Positions 10,268 to 17,150 of a stretch of DNA of 49,609 bases are shown piece after piece. The notes beneath the pieces are model-generated. The model saw only the letters and a list, made by a program, of their open reading frames with translations. It ran no database searches and was not told the origin of the DNA. The stretch lies in IMG/VR virus record IMGVR_UViG_3300030012_004328, positions 1 through 49,609 of that record; one strand, written 5' to 3'. The position numbers were made by a program, and so were the translations under genes. Numbering within the stretch: the first letter of the stretch is position 1; each line of letters starts with the position of its first letter. The DNA is from a virus.

Positions 10268-11384
10268 CTGAATCAGAGTAAACTCTGAAGAAATCTAGGT
10301 CAATGAAAAAATGATCTAAATTTTTACGATCATTCAGGTCAAAAAAACTGTCGTAAATCTTGTCTCCGCAAACAACTTTTTTATTGCTTTTTATTTTAAG
10401 AGAAGTTGGATCTTTATGATCAATTTTACTTCTGTTAGTTTTTATTAGATCGTTTAGATTAAGATAATTTATCAAAGTATCAAAATTTTTATATCTCTCA
10501 TCTGCAAGATTTTTAGAGGATGTGCATGTAATAACATGAGGCATGGAAGAAGACTTCAATAATTTTAAGAAATCTTGATCAAAAGAATCTGCTTGATAAA
10601 CAATCTTTTTAATTCTTCCAGACCTTATAAGATTTTCAGTTATGGGTTTTTTGGTAGTAACCTCGACTTCATTTCTCTGTAGAATGTTTGCTAACACTTG
10701 TTCATTATGAGCGTAATCCATTCTAACATCTATCAACGGGGCTGTTACGCTTGTTTGGATTGTAGGTATTACTTCTACAAAATTACTCATATATTTTTCG
10801 CCAATATACACAGTTTTGTGATTTATTGTTTTGTTAATGCCTAATACATCAAGCACAGCTTGAGCTATTTGCTCAGGTTTAATAAAATTAATTGTTTTAG
10901 GATGCTCTTCCAATGAAAAAGATGGCTTCCTGCCACCTCGATCAGATTCAATGGTTATGAATTTAGAATTTTTATTCCACAATGGATTGCAGGTATCAGC
11001 ATAGGTATGAGCATATATACTAACAACAGGTTTATCTAGCGCAGATGCTATATGCACAGGGACACTATCAATACCTACATGACCTAAAGAATTATTTATA
11101 ATGTAAGCACATTGTTTTAATGAGTTTGTTGGAACATGATCATCTACGCCCTCTATTCTTTCTTCTCCGTGAGATCCAATCTGTATAATCTTTATGTCAT
11201 TTAATTTAGATTTAAGTAATTCTATAACATCGGGCCACATGTTATATTCTTTAGATTGAACTTTTTTGTCATTATGAATGGTTATGTATTTGTCATACAT
11301 AATCGGAAAGTAGTGGGGTTTTAAAACAGGATTTCCTATTTTGACACCACATGATTTTGCATATTCTTCTGCTAGATGACTCAT
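10260..11384 (-). CDS. GT9 (heptosyltransferase-family) C-terminal domain plus unknown C-terminal domain
   Basis: Residues about 1-185 match the C-terminal Rossmann half of GT9 glycosyltransferases. There is a strand reading KIIQIG, then the donor-site segment GHVGIDSVPVHIASALDKP followed by VVSIYAHT, which corresponds to the family pattern of Asp, small residue, His and Ala near the nucleotide-heptose site. The N-terminal Rossmann half is missing here but is present at the end of the immediately upstream gene, whose stop overlaps this start as ATGA. The two products may assemble into one enzyme. Residues about 190-374 form a separate alpha/beta domain that I do not recognise. Heptose as the donor is inferred from the family and from the hld-type genes elsewhere in the window. 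Confidence 0.65.
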   Translation of the reverse strand: MSHLAEEYAKSCGVKIGNPVLKPHYFPIMYDKYITIHNDKKVQSKEYNMWPDVIELLKSKLNDIKIIQIGSHGEERIEGVDDHVPTNSLKQCAYIINNSLGHVGIDSVPVHIASALDKPVVSIYAHTYADTCNPLWNKNSKFITIESDRGGRKPSFSLEEHPKTINFIKPEQIAQAVLDVLGINKTINHKTVYIGEKYMSNFVEVIPTIQTSVTAPLIDVRMDYAHNEQVLANILQRNEVEVTTKKPITENLIRSGRIKKIVYQADSFDQDFLKLLKSSSMPHVITCTSSKNLADERYKNFDTLINYLNLNDLIKTNRSKIDHKDPTSLKIKSNKKVVCGDKIYDSFFDLNDRKNLDHFFIDLDFFRVYSDSDE

Positions 11385-13093
11385 CTTAATTCAAATTGTG
11401 TTTTATCTTTTCCGTTGTGAAGATAATTCAAATGTCTTTGTGTTCCAATGTTGGGTAGAAAGGCCATTTCAAAATATCCCTCGTGATCACCTCTACCTTC
11501 TAGGAATAAAAGATTTTCTACTTGAGGATTATATGGAAGCAGTTTGTGTATTGCAGGATTATCCTCAATCATTTGATAGTATTCTGGTTTAGTGAAGATA
11601 TAGATATTTTTTTCTGGATATAAAGATTTCAAGTTTTCCATTAAAGAATTCAATATGAGAATATCTCCAGCAGATTCTGGCAACACTACTGCTATTCTAT
11701 TTGTAGGCCCTTCATCATCTAAAACATCATCTAGACTAATTAGATTCTGTGTATTTTTATCTTCTTCTTTTTCTTCGAATTTTGGTTTATCTAAACTGAG
11801 AAAGACATTTTTAAGTTTTTTACAAATACTGTTGATTGAGTAAGACTGTTTTACATGTTTCATTCCAGATGAAATTATAGAAAGTTTTTCTATGTCATCC
11901 ATCCTGTAAACTTTTTCAAGTTTTTCTGCTATATCTTCTGGGCATGTAGATGCCTTAATGAATTGAGTTGAAGGTTCTCTATACTCATTCCATTTTAAAG
12001 GAATACCTCCTTGTTTTTCATAGCAGGAATCTGTTCCGCAGGAATACTCCGTTACTAATGTAATCAACCCAGCAGATTTGGCCTCTTGGATAGGAAGCTC
12101 TTGACCACCACTAGTAAAAGGGTGGCAGTATACGTCCATGCAATTATAAAGCTCATTTAGCTCGACCTCACCAATACCTTTGTTACTGTTTTTTGTCTTG
12201 AATGTTTTTTCTTTTTTACATCTAGGACAATTTTTTTCTTCTCCTTGATAATGAGATACAAAGTAAAAATCACAAGCATGACAAACATAAGTAGATAATA
12301 CATCTTTTTCGTCTATGCCCATTTCTCTAACATATCTAGGTATATCCCAGCCATGTCCGATTTCCCCCCAATCTGTATGTAATAGAAGCTTACATTTTAT
12401 ATCTGCATTTTTTTCTTTAAATATTTTAAAACCTTGTAGCAAATTAGGAACAGATTTACGCAATTGATTTTTAAAAACAAATCCAATTACATAAGAGTCA
12501 TCTATGCCAAATTTTTTTCTTATTTCAGACCTATTATCAAGTGGCTTAAAATTAGTATAGTCAATTGCACCGTGAATTGTTTCTACATTTTTGTGTCCTA
12601 GTCTCTTCATTTCTTTTTCAGCAAAAGAGGCCCACACAAGCATTTTGTCAGCAAGGGGTTCCATTTGAAGAGCTTGATCAAGTATTGGAACACTATCTAA
12701 AGTAGTCCATAAAACTTTATTTATTTTATTCCACCAAGGTTTATTTTGATATTCTGTGAAAGCCCATATATCTTCAACTCCAAGATATATATCAGGTTTA
12801 CATTCTTCTATTATTTTGTCTATTGTATAGAATCCATACTGAGCCATTCTTTCTTTTGGGCCATCTCCCTGTATTGCTTGAAGGGTAGCTGCATCACTAG
12901 GATGAGTCCCATAAGATTTCCAAGGTGTCAAAAGGTCTGCTCCAAACTTAGCTCCATTAGCCGCTTCAATAACTTCTATATCTGGGTCATTGTGAAGACC
13001 CATCATAATATTTCTAGTATTTTTTCCAAATCCAGTAACCAATCGACTATGGTTAGAATGGAACAATACCTTTATTTTTTTAGAATGGGACAT
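11381..13093 (-). CDS. GT4 glycosyltransferase with zinc-ribbon insert, fused to a GT9 N-terminal half
   Basis: The 570-residue protein begins with a GT-B fold of the GT4 family: a Gly-rich loop after KVLFHSNHS, then the nucleotide-sugar site GGQELPIQEAKSAG around residues 329-342 with the two Glu of the E-x(4-7)-E motif. Between its last strands lies an insert with C271, C274, C289 and C292 (C-x2-C-x14-C-x2-C), a probable zinc ribbon. After an acidic linker (about 438-463), residues 464-570 form a new strand-loop-helix, RIAVVLPESAGDILILNSL, which is the start of a GT9 Rossmann domain. The rest of that GT9 fold is encoded by the next gene. The start overlaps the end of the SSB-like gene by 14 bases. 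Confidence 0.75.
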   Translation of the reverse strand: MSHSKKIKVLFHSNHSRLVTGFGKNTRNIMMGLHNDPDIEVIEAANGAKFGADLLTPWKSYGTHPSDAATLQAIQGDGPKERMAQYGFYTIDKIIEECKPDIYLGVEDIWAFTEYQNKPWWNKINKVLWTTLDSVPILDQALQMEPLADKMLVWASFAEKEMKRLGHKNVETIHGAIDYTNFKPLDNRSEIRKKFGIDDSYVIGFVFKNQLRKSVPNLLQGFKIFKEKNADIKCKLLLHTDWGEIGHGWDIPRYVREMGIDEKDVLSTYVCHACDFYFVSHYQGEEKNCPRCKKEKTFKTKNSNKGIGEVELNELYNCMDVYCHPFTSGGQELPIQEAKSAGLITLVTEYSCGTDSCYEKQGGIPLKWNEYREPSTQFIKASTCPEDIAEKLEKVYRMDDIEKLSIISSGMKHVKQSYSINSICKKLKNVFLSLDKPKFEEKEEDKNTQNLISLDDVLDDEGPTNRIAVVLPESAGDILILNSLMENLKSLYPEKNIYIFTKPEYYQMIEDNPAIHKLLPYNPQVENLLFLEGRGDHEGYFEMAFLPNIGTQRHLNYLHNGKDKTQFELR

Positions 13094-13640
13094 CTGAATC
13101 TTCAGTATCTAAGGTATCTTCTTGAATCTCTTCTTTAGGAGCTTGAGGTTTATATGAGTCTGCCACAATAAAGGATTCTAAGATATATTTTTTTAGTAAT
13201 TCTGATAAGACCTCTGTTTCTCCAGCTTCCAAAGGAAGCTTGAATGTCATAGATGAATTTCGTGTAACACTGACTCCAAATGCAGGAGTTTCATGCCAAG
13301 TATCTCCATCCTTACCCATGATCTTTCTTTTCTTATCCCAAGGAGTAAATTTGATTATGGTTGTATCATCATTTCTTCTGTGAAAAGCAACGAAGGGTAT
13401 TCTGGTCTTAAATGAAGAAAGGACTTCTCCAGCCTCATTTGCTGATAGTTTAATTGTGCCAGATTTTTCAGGATTCTTAGCGTTTTCCTTAAAAGAGCCA
13501 CTTTTTGTCTTATCATTCCAGCTATGCTGTTGAATCATAGAGACATACATAACTGCATTCCCCTTTTTGTCTTTAGCTAGATCAAAACTGAAAGCAGCAC
13601 CTGTATTTTTAGAGTTTGGCTTATAAAGAGTAAATTTCAT
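13080..13640 (-). CDS. Probable single-stranded-DNA-binding protein with acidic DVPF tail
   Basis: This 186-residue protein has a single beta-rich domain (about residues 1-145): FSFDLAKDKKGNAVMYVSMI, a Lys-rich loop, GTIKLSANEAGEVLSSF, and a later strand-helix. The domain looks more like a Whirly/PC4-type ssDNA-binding fold than a classical OB SSB. The last 25 residues are strongly acidic and end in DVPF, closely resembling the DDDIPF tip by which bacterial SSBs recruit partner proteins. The combination supports an SSB role in phage replication. The start codon is separated by 38 bases from a divergent plus-strand gene, so that gap holds the promoters of both. Confidence is moderate because the fold call is by eye. 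Confidence 0.5.
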   Translation of the reverse strand: MKFTLYKPNSKNTGAAFSFDLAKDKKGNAVMYVSMIQQHSWNDKTKSGSFKENAKNPEKSGTIKLSANEAGEVLSSFKTRIPFVAFHRRNDDTTIIKFTPWDKKRKIMGKDGDTWHETPAFGVSVTRNSSMTFKLPLEAGETEVLSELLKKYILESFIVADSYKPQAPKEEIQEDTLDTEDSDVPF

Positions 13641-13678
13641 TGAATTCGTGTAATTTATAAAAGATAATCTATTGTATT
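13641..13678. promoter_or_regulatory. Compact divergent promoter region with GTGTAA motif
   Basis: Only 38 bases separate the divergent starts at 13640 (minus) and 13679 (plus). The plus strand carries GTGTAA at 13648-13653, a hexamer that recurs just upstream of several other plus-strand genes in this window, followed by an AT-rich run. The minus strand reads TATAAA and TACAAT in the same space. No -35 TTGACA-like element is seen, so a phage-specific sigma factor may act here. Confidence 0.4.
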
Positions 13679-14512
13679 ATGCCATTTAACAAAATTCAAC
13701 CTGAACAGATCCAATTAGCTACTTTTTTTAGTGATTCTGGAGATCTGAATATAACCCAGACTGACACTGGTGTTCAGATGAATTTATCTAAAAATTTGAC
13801 AGGGAACTTTGCTTTTACTGGGCAAGTTCTTACAAATGGGAAAAGGGTTTTTGGACTAGGACATACTGGTTCTAATGTATTTGATCCAGACAGCGGGAAC
13901 CTTTTATTTTTAGGTGGTTCTACTGAAATGGGGCAAGATGTTAATAATTTCGATAATATTGCACTGATAACGCAGGGTTCAAGTATCAGCGGAATAAATA
14001 ATGTTGCCATAAATACAAAATCAACAATCTTCCAAACTGGGAGTCAAAACAATACGATAGTTGCTGGTAATAGCGTTACATTTGGAAAGGTGGCAACTGG
14101 ATCTGCTGTAATAAAAGACAGCGCAGCCACCAGCTTAACTGTAAATGATCAAAATACCCTTACTGTTCAATTTGCGAATGGGCACTTTTTTGAGGCGGGA
14201 GATAATTACTTTGAAGGAGCCGCGAGTTTCAATGCATCTGGGATATTTAGCGGAAAACTTGATGTGTTAAGTGATGCCACATTAAGTGGTTCCACTATAG
14301 TAAATGAAGGCTTGCTAAATGGAGATAGAACCATAACTGGAGTTCAAAGATTCGCCACTGGTTTCCAGCTACCAAAATGGGAGGGGCAGAGCATGGGGAC
14401 TGGGCCATCTAGCGCCCCAACAACTGGGGCATTAGCAATATCTGGCTCAACCCTTTGTGTTTTTGTCGGGGCTAGCTGGGCTGGCGTAGCTATTTCAGGA
14501 GCGCCAATCTAA
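13679..14512 (+). CDS. Tail-fibre-like structural protein
   Basis: The 277-residue product is dominated by Gly, Ser, Thr, Asn and Ala in a repetitive beta pattern, with short units such as LTGNFAFTG, SGNLLFLGG and ASGIFSGKL. No Cys-rich or enzymatic motif is visible apart from one Cys near the C-terminus. Such sequences fold as trimeric beta helices in phage fibres. It is the only plus-strand gene inside a minus-strand block, is transcribed from its own short upstream region, and its last four bases overlap the end of the convergent gene. Whether it is a fibre or an accessory head decoration cannot be told from the sequence. Confidence 0.5.
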   Translation: MPFNKIQPEQIQLATFFSDSGDLNITQTDTGVQMNLSKNLTGNFAFTGQVLTNGKRVFGLGHTGSNVFDPDSGNLLFLGGSTEMGQDVNNFDNIALITQGSSISGINNVAINTKSTIFQTGSQNNTIVAGNSVTFGKVATGSAVIKDSAATSLTVNDQNTLTVQFANGHFFEAGDNYFEGAASFNASGIFSGKLDVLSDATLSGSTIVNEGLLNGDRTITGVQRFATGFQLPKWEGQSMGTGPSSAPTTGALAISGSTLCVFVGASWAGVAISGAPI

Positions 14513-14889
14513 TCAAAATCAATTTTGACTGATTTATTTTCATAAGAAGTCTTCTTATCAGCAATGTGTTTCTTGCCTACTTCTTTTTCGTATCTATTGA
14601 AGTGTTGTCTTTTGATTGGGTCTTCTCCACCAGCTTTCTCAGCTCTCTTTTCGCTAAGTTCTTTTGAGTAATCCATCATATCTCCAAACGTGCCTTTCAT
14701 GTTTGCAGTTTTCTCCACAAAAGAGTTTGAATTAAATGGGTCAGCATTTGCTGATATTGAACAACGAGTTGGTAAAAATACTCTTTTCCACTCTACACCG
14801 TCTTTGGAGAAGACATGAGGCTCACTCATGGTCTGAATGATCTCCTCATATCTCTCCTCAGTTGGGTGTTTGTAGACGTAAATTGGCAT
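14509..14889 (-). CDS. FmdB-like small protein (zinc ligands lost)
   Basis: The 126-residue protein opens with MPIYVYKHPTEERYEE and continues with EPHVFSKDGVEWKRVF, which follows the N-terminal layout of the FmdB putative regulatory family (MPxYEYxCxxC... RV). The two Cys pairs that bind zinc in that family are absent; only one Cys remains, near residue 43. From memory, cysteine-free versions are common in large myoviruses. The C-terminal half is Lys/Glu-rich and probably helical. The start overlaps the stop of the upstream Hsp20 gene by one base, so the two are co-translated. The function is unknown; a virion or assembly role is possible. Confidence 0.5.
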   Translation of the reverse strand: MPIYVYKHPTEERYEEIIQTMSEPHVFSKDGVEWKRVFLPTRCSISANADPFNSNSFVEKTANMKGTFGDMMDYSKELSEKRAEKAGGEDPIKRQHFNRYEKEVGKKHIADKKTSYENKSVKIDFD

Positions 14890-15212
14890 TATTTTACTTT
14901 AATTTTTACTTGTTCACTAACACATTTTTTAGGCATGGTAACTGTTAGTAATCCATCTTTAGTCTCGGAAGAGATATCTGAGATAGATACTGCACTATAC
15001 AATGTTAAATTGAATTTTTTTTCTCTCTTTTCATTCTTTGCATGAATTTGAAGGTCATCATCAGTAGCAACAATTTCGATGTCATCTTTTGAGAAGCCAG
15101 CTAGTTCAAATTCACCAATATAGACATCACCGCTATCTTTGATTTTAGCGTGTTTAGTAGTTTCAAATTGGTCAAAGTAATCCATAAATTTTTTATTAAG
15201 TTTGTAATACAT
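14889..15212 (-). CDS. Small heat-shock protein (Hsp20/alpha-crystallin)
   Basis: The 107-residue product carries the alpha-crystallin beta-sandwich. The segment GEFELAGFSKDDIEIVATDD is followed by an Arg/Lys-rich strand, then DGLLTVTMPKK, where family members carry the conserved Gly-x-Leu motif (here GLLTVTMP). The N-terminal arm is short. Hsp20 genes are known in large marine myoviruses, where they are thought to protect proteins during infection or act in virion assembly. Upstream reads AAGAG about 10 bases before the ATG, one of the few Shine-Dalgarno-like signals on this strand. A 28-base gap separates it from the upstream glycosyltransferase gene. Confidence 0.85.
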   Translation of the reverse strand: MYYKLNKKFMDYFDQFETTKHAKIKDSGDVYIGEFELAGFSKDDIEIVATDDDLQIHAKNEKREKKFNLTLYSAVSISDISSETKDGLLTVTMPKKCVSEQVKIKVK

Positions 15213-15240
15213 AATAATCTCTTATCAATTTTTATACCAA

Positions 15241-16335
15241 TCAAGAATCGCTATACATGTGTGAAAGAATTGCATCAATAGTCTTTGAGTATGTAAAACT
15301 GTCACGAAGTTTTGTCCCTTCTGTGTTGATTTGACCCACTTTATCAATAGCTTTATCAAAGGATTCTAGTATAGAATCTCCATTCAATTTATAATACTGA
15401 CCTTGATTAAATGTATTACCCTCTTTGAAAAAGAAATTATCATAACATGGTTGCTTACCTACTGGGTCAACAAGGATAGAGTTTTCTTCTGTGGCCCAAT
15501 CTTTATGGGCGGAACAGTTACTGACTATTGACCATTTTCCTAAAGCTGTAGCGTTAAAAGAAGGTAGATTCCATCCTTCTCCATTAGAAAGACCAGAGAG
15601 ATCAATATCTATGGAGTTTATGAAGTCATTCATTTCAGAATTTGTCTTCAAATGAGGCAAGAAATTAACATTTGACCAATTTTGACCCCTAAGAGAAGAT
15701 TGTATTGCTTGATTCATCTGATCTTCATTAAGAAACGGATTATGAACTAAACAAGAAAGCTGATACTTAGGATTGTTTCCGAACTTATCTGTCCAAAGTT
15801 GAATAATAGCTTGTGTATTTTTCCTTCTTTCAAATTTACCAACTAGACCAAAATGTATAGTATCTTCTAGATACTTTTTGTCTGTAACATAAAAATCCTC
15901 ATCAAACCCTAAAGGAACATATGATACATTATCACATCCTTTATTCTTAAAAATATCAGCCGCTTCAGAACAAGAAAAGAATGTATGCTTCTGAAGATTA
16001 ACAATATTTACCTCCTCTTCTGTAGGAGAATCTGTTTCATAAAAAGTGTATAAATATTGATTTGGCAAAACTCTTTCTGATCCATTGATGTGCCAAACCT
16101 TTAGTGATTTTGAAGATGTGTGAAGTTTTTTTAATCTGTTTGTAGCGATATTAGAAACCCATTGCTTGAATTCTTCGCCAATCTTATCATACGCATCAAA
16201 GTTGCCTTGGTCTCCCACAGGATACAAAGACACTTCTAAATCTCTTTTTTGAATTTCTCTTAGAAAATTTATACTTACATTTCCCAAGCTAAGAGAGTTT
16301 ATTGGTCCGTCAAAATTTAATTTTTTCATTTTCAA
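15241..16335 (-). CDS. GT-B glycosyltransferase (GT4-like)
   Basis: The 364-residue protein has the two-domain GT-B layout. The N-terminal Rossmann half leads to a strand FFSCSEAADIFKNKGC and VSYVPLGFDEDFY, the usual inter-domain segment. A second Rossmann half starts IHFGLVGKFERRKNTQAII and leads to IDIDLSGLSNGEGWNLPSFNA, where the E-x(6-7)-E donor motif is degenerate (Glu is present in GEGW). It is co-directional with the sigma-factor gene and overlaps its end by 26 bases. The donor and acceptor sugars cannot be read from the sequence. Confidence 0.7.
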   Translation of the reverse strand: MKMKKLNFDGPINSLSLGNVSINFLREIQKRDLEVSLYPVGDQGNFDAYDKIGEEFKQWVSNIATNRLKKLHTSSKSLKVWHINGSERVLPNQYLYTFYETDSPTEEEVNIVNLQKHTFFSCSEAADIFKNKGCDNVSYVPLGFDEDFYVTDKKYLEDTIHFGLVGKFERRKNTQAIIQLWTDKFGNNPKYQLSCLVHNPFLNEDQMNQAIQSSLRGQNWSNVNFLPHLKTNSEMNDFINSIDIDLSGLSNGEGWNLPSFNATALGKWSIVSNCSAHKDWATEENSILVDPVGKQPCYDNFFFKEGNTFNQGQYYKLNGDSILESFDKAIDKVGQINTEGTKLRDSFTYSKTIDAILSHMYSDS

Positions 16336-16906
16336 TCTTGTAATTGAATTCTTTTATAGCTTTATCATGTATATTAATGCATCCTTGAGCAGAAAGATTT
16401 ATTTTTTTAGCTACATCTTTCCAAGGCTTTAACTTACCTCGTTCTCCACAAAAATATCGTTCATGAAATATTACTTTTAATCTCTGATCTTTGTGCTTAT
16501 CAATCAGATTAAGAATCCTAGCAAAAGAATCGTTTATTCTGCAAGACTCATCTGGAGTTGCTGATTTGTCTTTTTGACAAAATTTAACTTCTTCAAAGTT
16601 ATTAAAGACCTTATTGTTCTTATTTTTAGTCTTCTGTGTTAAACACATATATTTTGTCTTATTAGCCAAATGAGTAGAAAACTTAGCTTTGTTTTCATCA
16701 TATTCTAAAGCGGCTCTGTAAATAGTGTAATCTTTATCCTTCATTATGTCTTGGATTTGATTCTGAGTTAGGCAGTTTGAGCCAAATCTCTTTATCATGT
16801 CCACATATATGCCAGAGTGCCTAGAAATAAGCTCATTTAGAGCTTTTTCGTTATTTTCTGACCTAATCATCTCTGTTAGGGCTGAATCTGTAAGGTCTTC
16901 GATCAA
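16310..16906 (-). CDS. Sigma-70-family RNA polymerase sigma factor (T4 gp55-like late factor)
   Basis: The 198-residue protein has a region-2 signature (RHSGIYVDMIKRF..., then IYRAALEYDENKAKFSTHLANKTKYM), the core-binding and -10-reading helices. A region-4 helix-turn-helix follows at about residues 160-190 (WKDVAKKINLSAQGCINIHDKAIKEF). Region 3 is nearly absent, as in T4 gp55-type late sigma factors. The reading frame starts at a TTG right after an in-frame stop. The first ATG is at residue 13, but the preceding residues (DLTDSALTEM) fit the usual N-terminal helix, so TTG is preferred. A promoter lies just upstream. It is the likely activator of late genes that lack host-type promoters. Confidence 0.75.
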   Translation of the reverse strand: MIEDLTDSALTEMIRSENNEKALNELISRHSGIYVDMIKRFGSNCLTQNQIQDIMKDKDYTIYRAALEYDENKAKFSTHLANKTKYMCLTQKTKNKNNKVFNNFEEVKFCQKDKSATPDESCRINDSFARILNLIDKHKDQRLKVIFHERYFCGERGKLKPWKDVAKKINLSAQGCINIHDKAIKEFNYKIENEKIKF

Positions 16907-16918
16907 CTAGCTTTTATT

Positions 16919-16946
16919 AATATACAATTAAATATGAAAATATCAA
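16919..16946 (-). promoter_or_regulatory. Sigma70-type promoter for the minus-strand sigma/GT operon
   Basis: Read on the minus strand, TTGATA (16946-16941) is followed after 16 bases by TATATT (16924-16919). Initiation about seven bases later would fall only a few bases before the TTG start codon at 16906, giving a nearly leaderless message. Confidence 0.5.
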
Positions 16947-16996
16947 GTGAAATTTTCTTCTTGACACCTGAAAAAATGAATTTACCCTTCTCTTTA

Positions 16997-17064
16997 GAAC
17001 GTATGGGATACGAGCGTATTGGATACGTTATTAAATAAATATTCCATACGTTAAGGATACGTTC
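16997..17064. repeat. Cluster of six ATACG-core repeats in divergent control region
   Basis: Within 68 bases the core ATACG/CGTAT occurs six times. GGATACG is found at 17006-17012, 17021-17027 and 17055-17061, CCATACGTT at 17044-17052, and reverse-orientation copies at 16998-17004 (AACGTAT) and 17015-17019 (CGTAT). A perfect 9-base inverted repeat pairs AACGTATGG (16998-17006) with CCATACGTT (17044-17052). The cluster lies between the sigma-factor and nrdB promoters, as expected for operators or replication iterons. Confidence 0.7.
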
Positions 17065-17074
17065 ATATTAATTT

Positions 17075-17094
17075 AATGTCTTCGACATTTTTTT
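17075..17094 (+). terminator. Hairpin with T-tract upstream of nrdB (terminator or attenuator)
   Basis: AATGTC (17075-17080), triloop TTC and GACATT (17084-17089) form a short stem followed by a run of seven T residues on the plus strand. It could stop transcripts entering from the ATACG repeat region. The nrd promoter lies just downstream, so it would insulate rather than attenuate that gene. Confidence 0.4.
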
Positions 17095-17106
17095 CAGAAA
17101 AAGGCA

Positions 17107-17135
17107 TTGACTCAGTTCTTCGCTCAATCTAACAT
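17107..17135 (+). promoter_or_regulatory. Sigma70-type promoter for nrdBA
   Basis: TTGACT (17107-17112) and TAACAT (17130-17135) are separated by the optimal 17 bases. A start about seven bases after the -10 box would leave a leader of roughly ten bases before the nrdB ATG, with no Shine-Dalgarno sequence. Confidence 0.65.
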
Positions 17136-17150
17136 GTGTAACTTTACGAA

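Noticed and set aside
11398-11843. Plus-strand open frames opposite the glycosyltransferase gene
   Set aside because: They have no recognisable domains and lie antisense to a clear GT4/GT9 gene with overlaps on both sides.
16310-16906. Sigma gene read as a transposase or invertase fragment
   Set aside because: The region-2 and region-4 signatures are in the right order and spacing, and no catalytic DDE or Ser recombinase motif or terminal repeats are present.
16997-17064. Repeat cluster considered as a CRISPR-like array
   Set aside because: The repeats are only 5-9 bases long, occur in both orientations and have irregular spacing. No cas genes are present; the Cas4-like nuclease sits in the replication operon.
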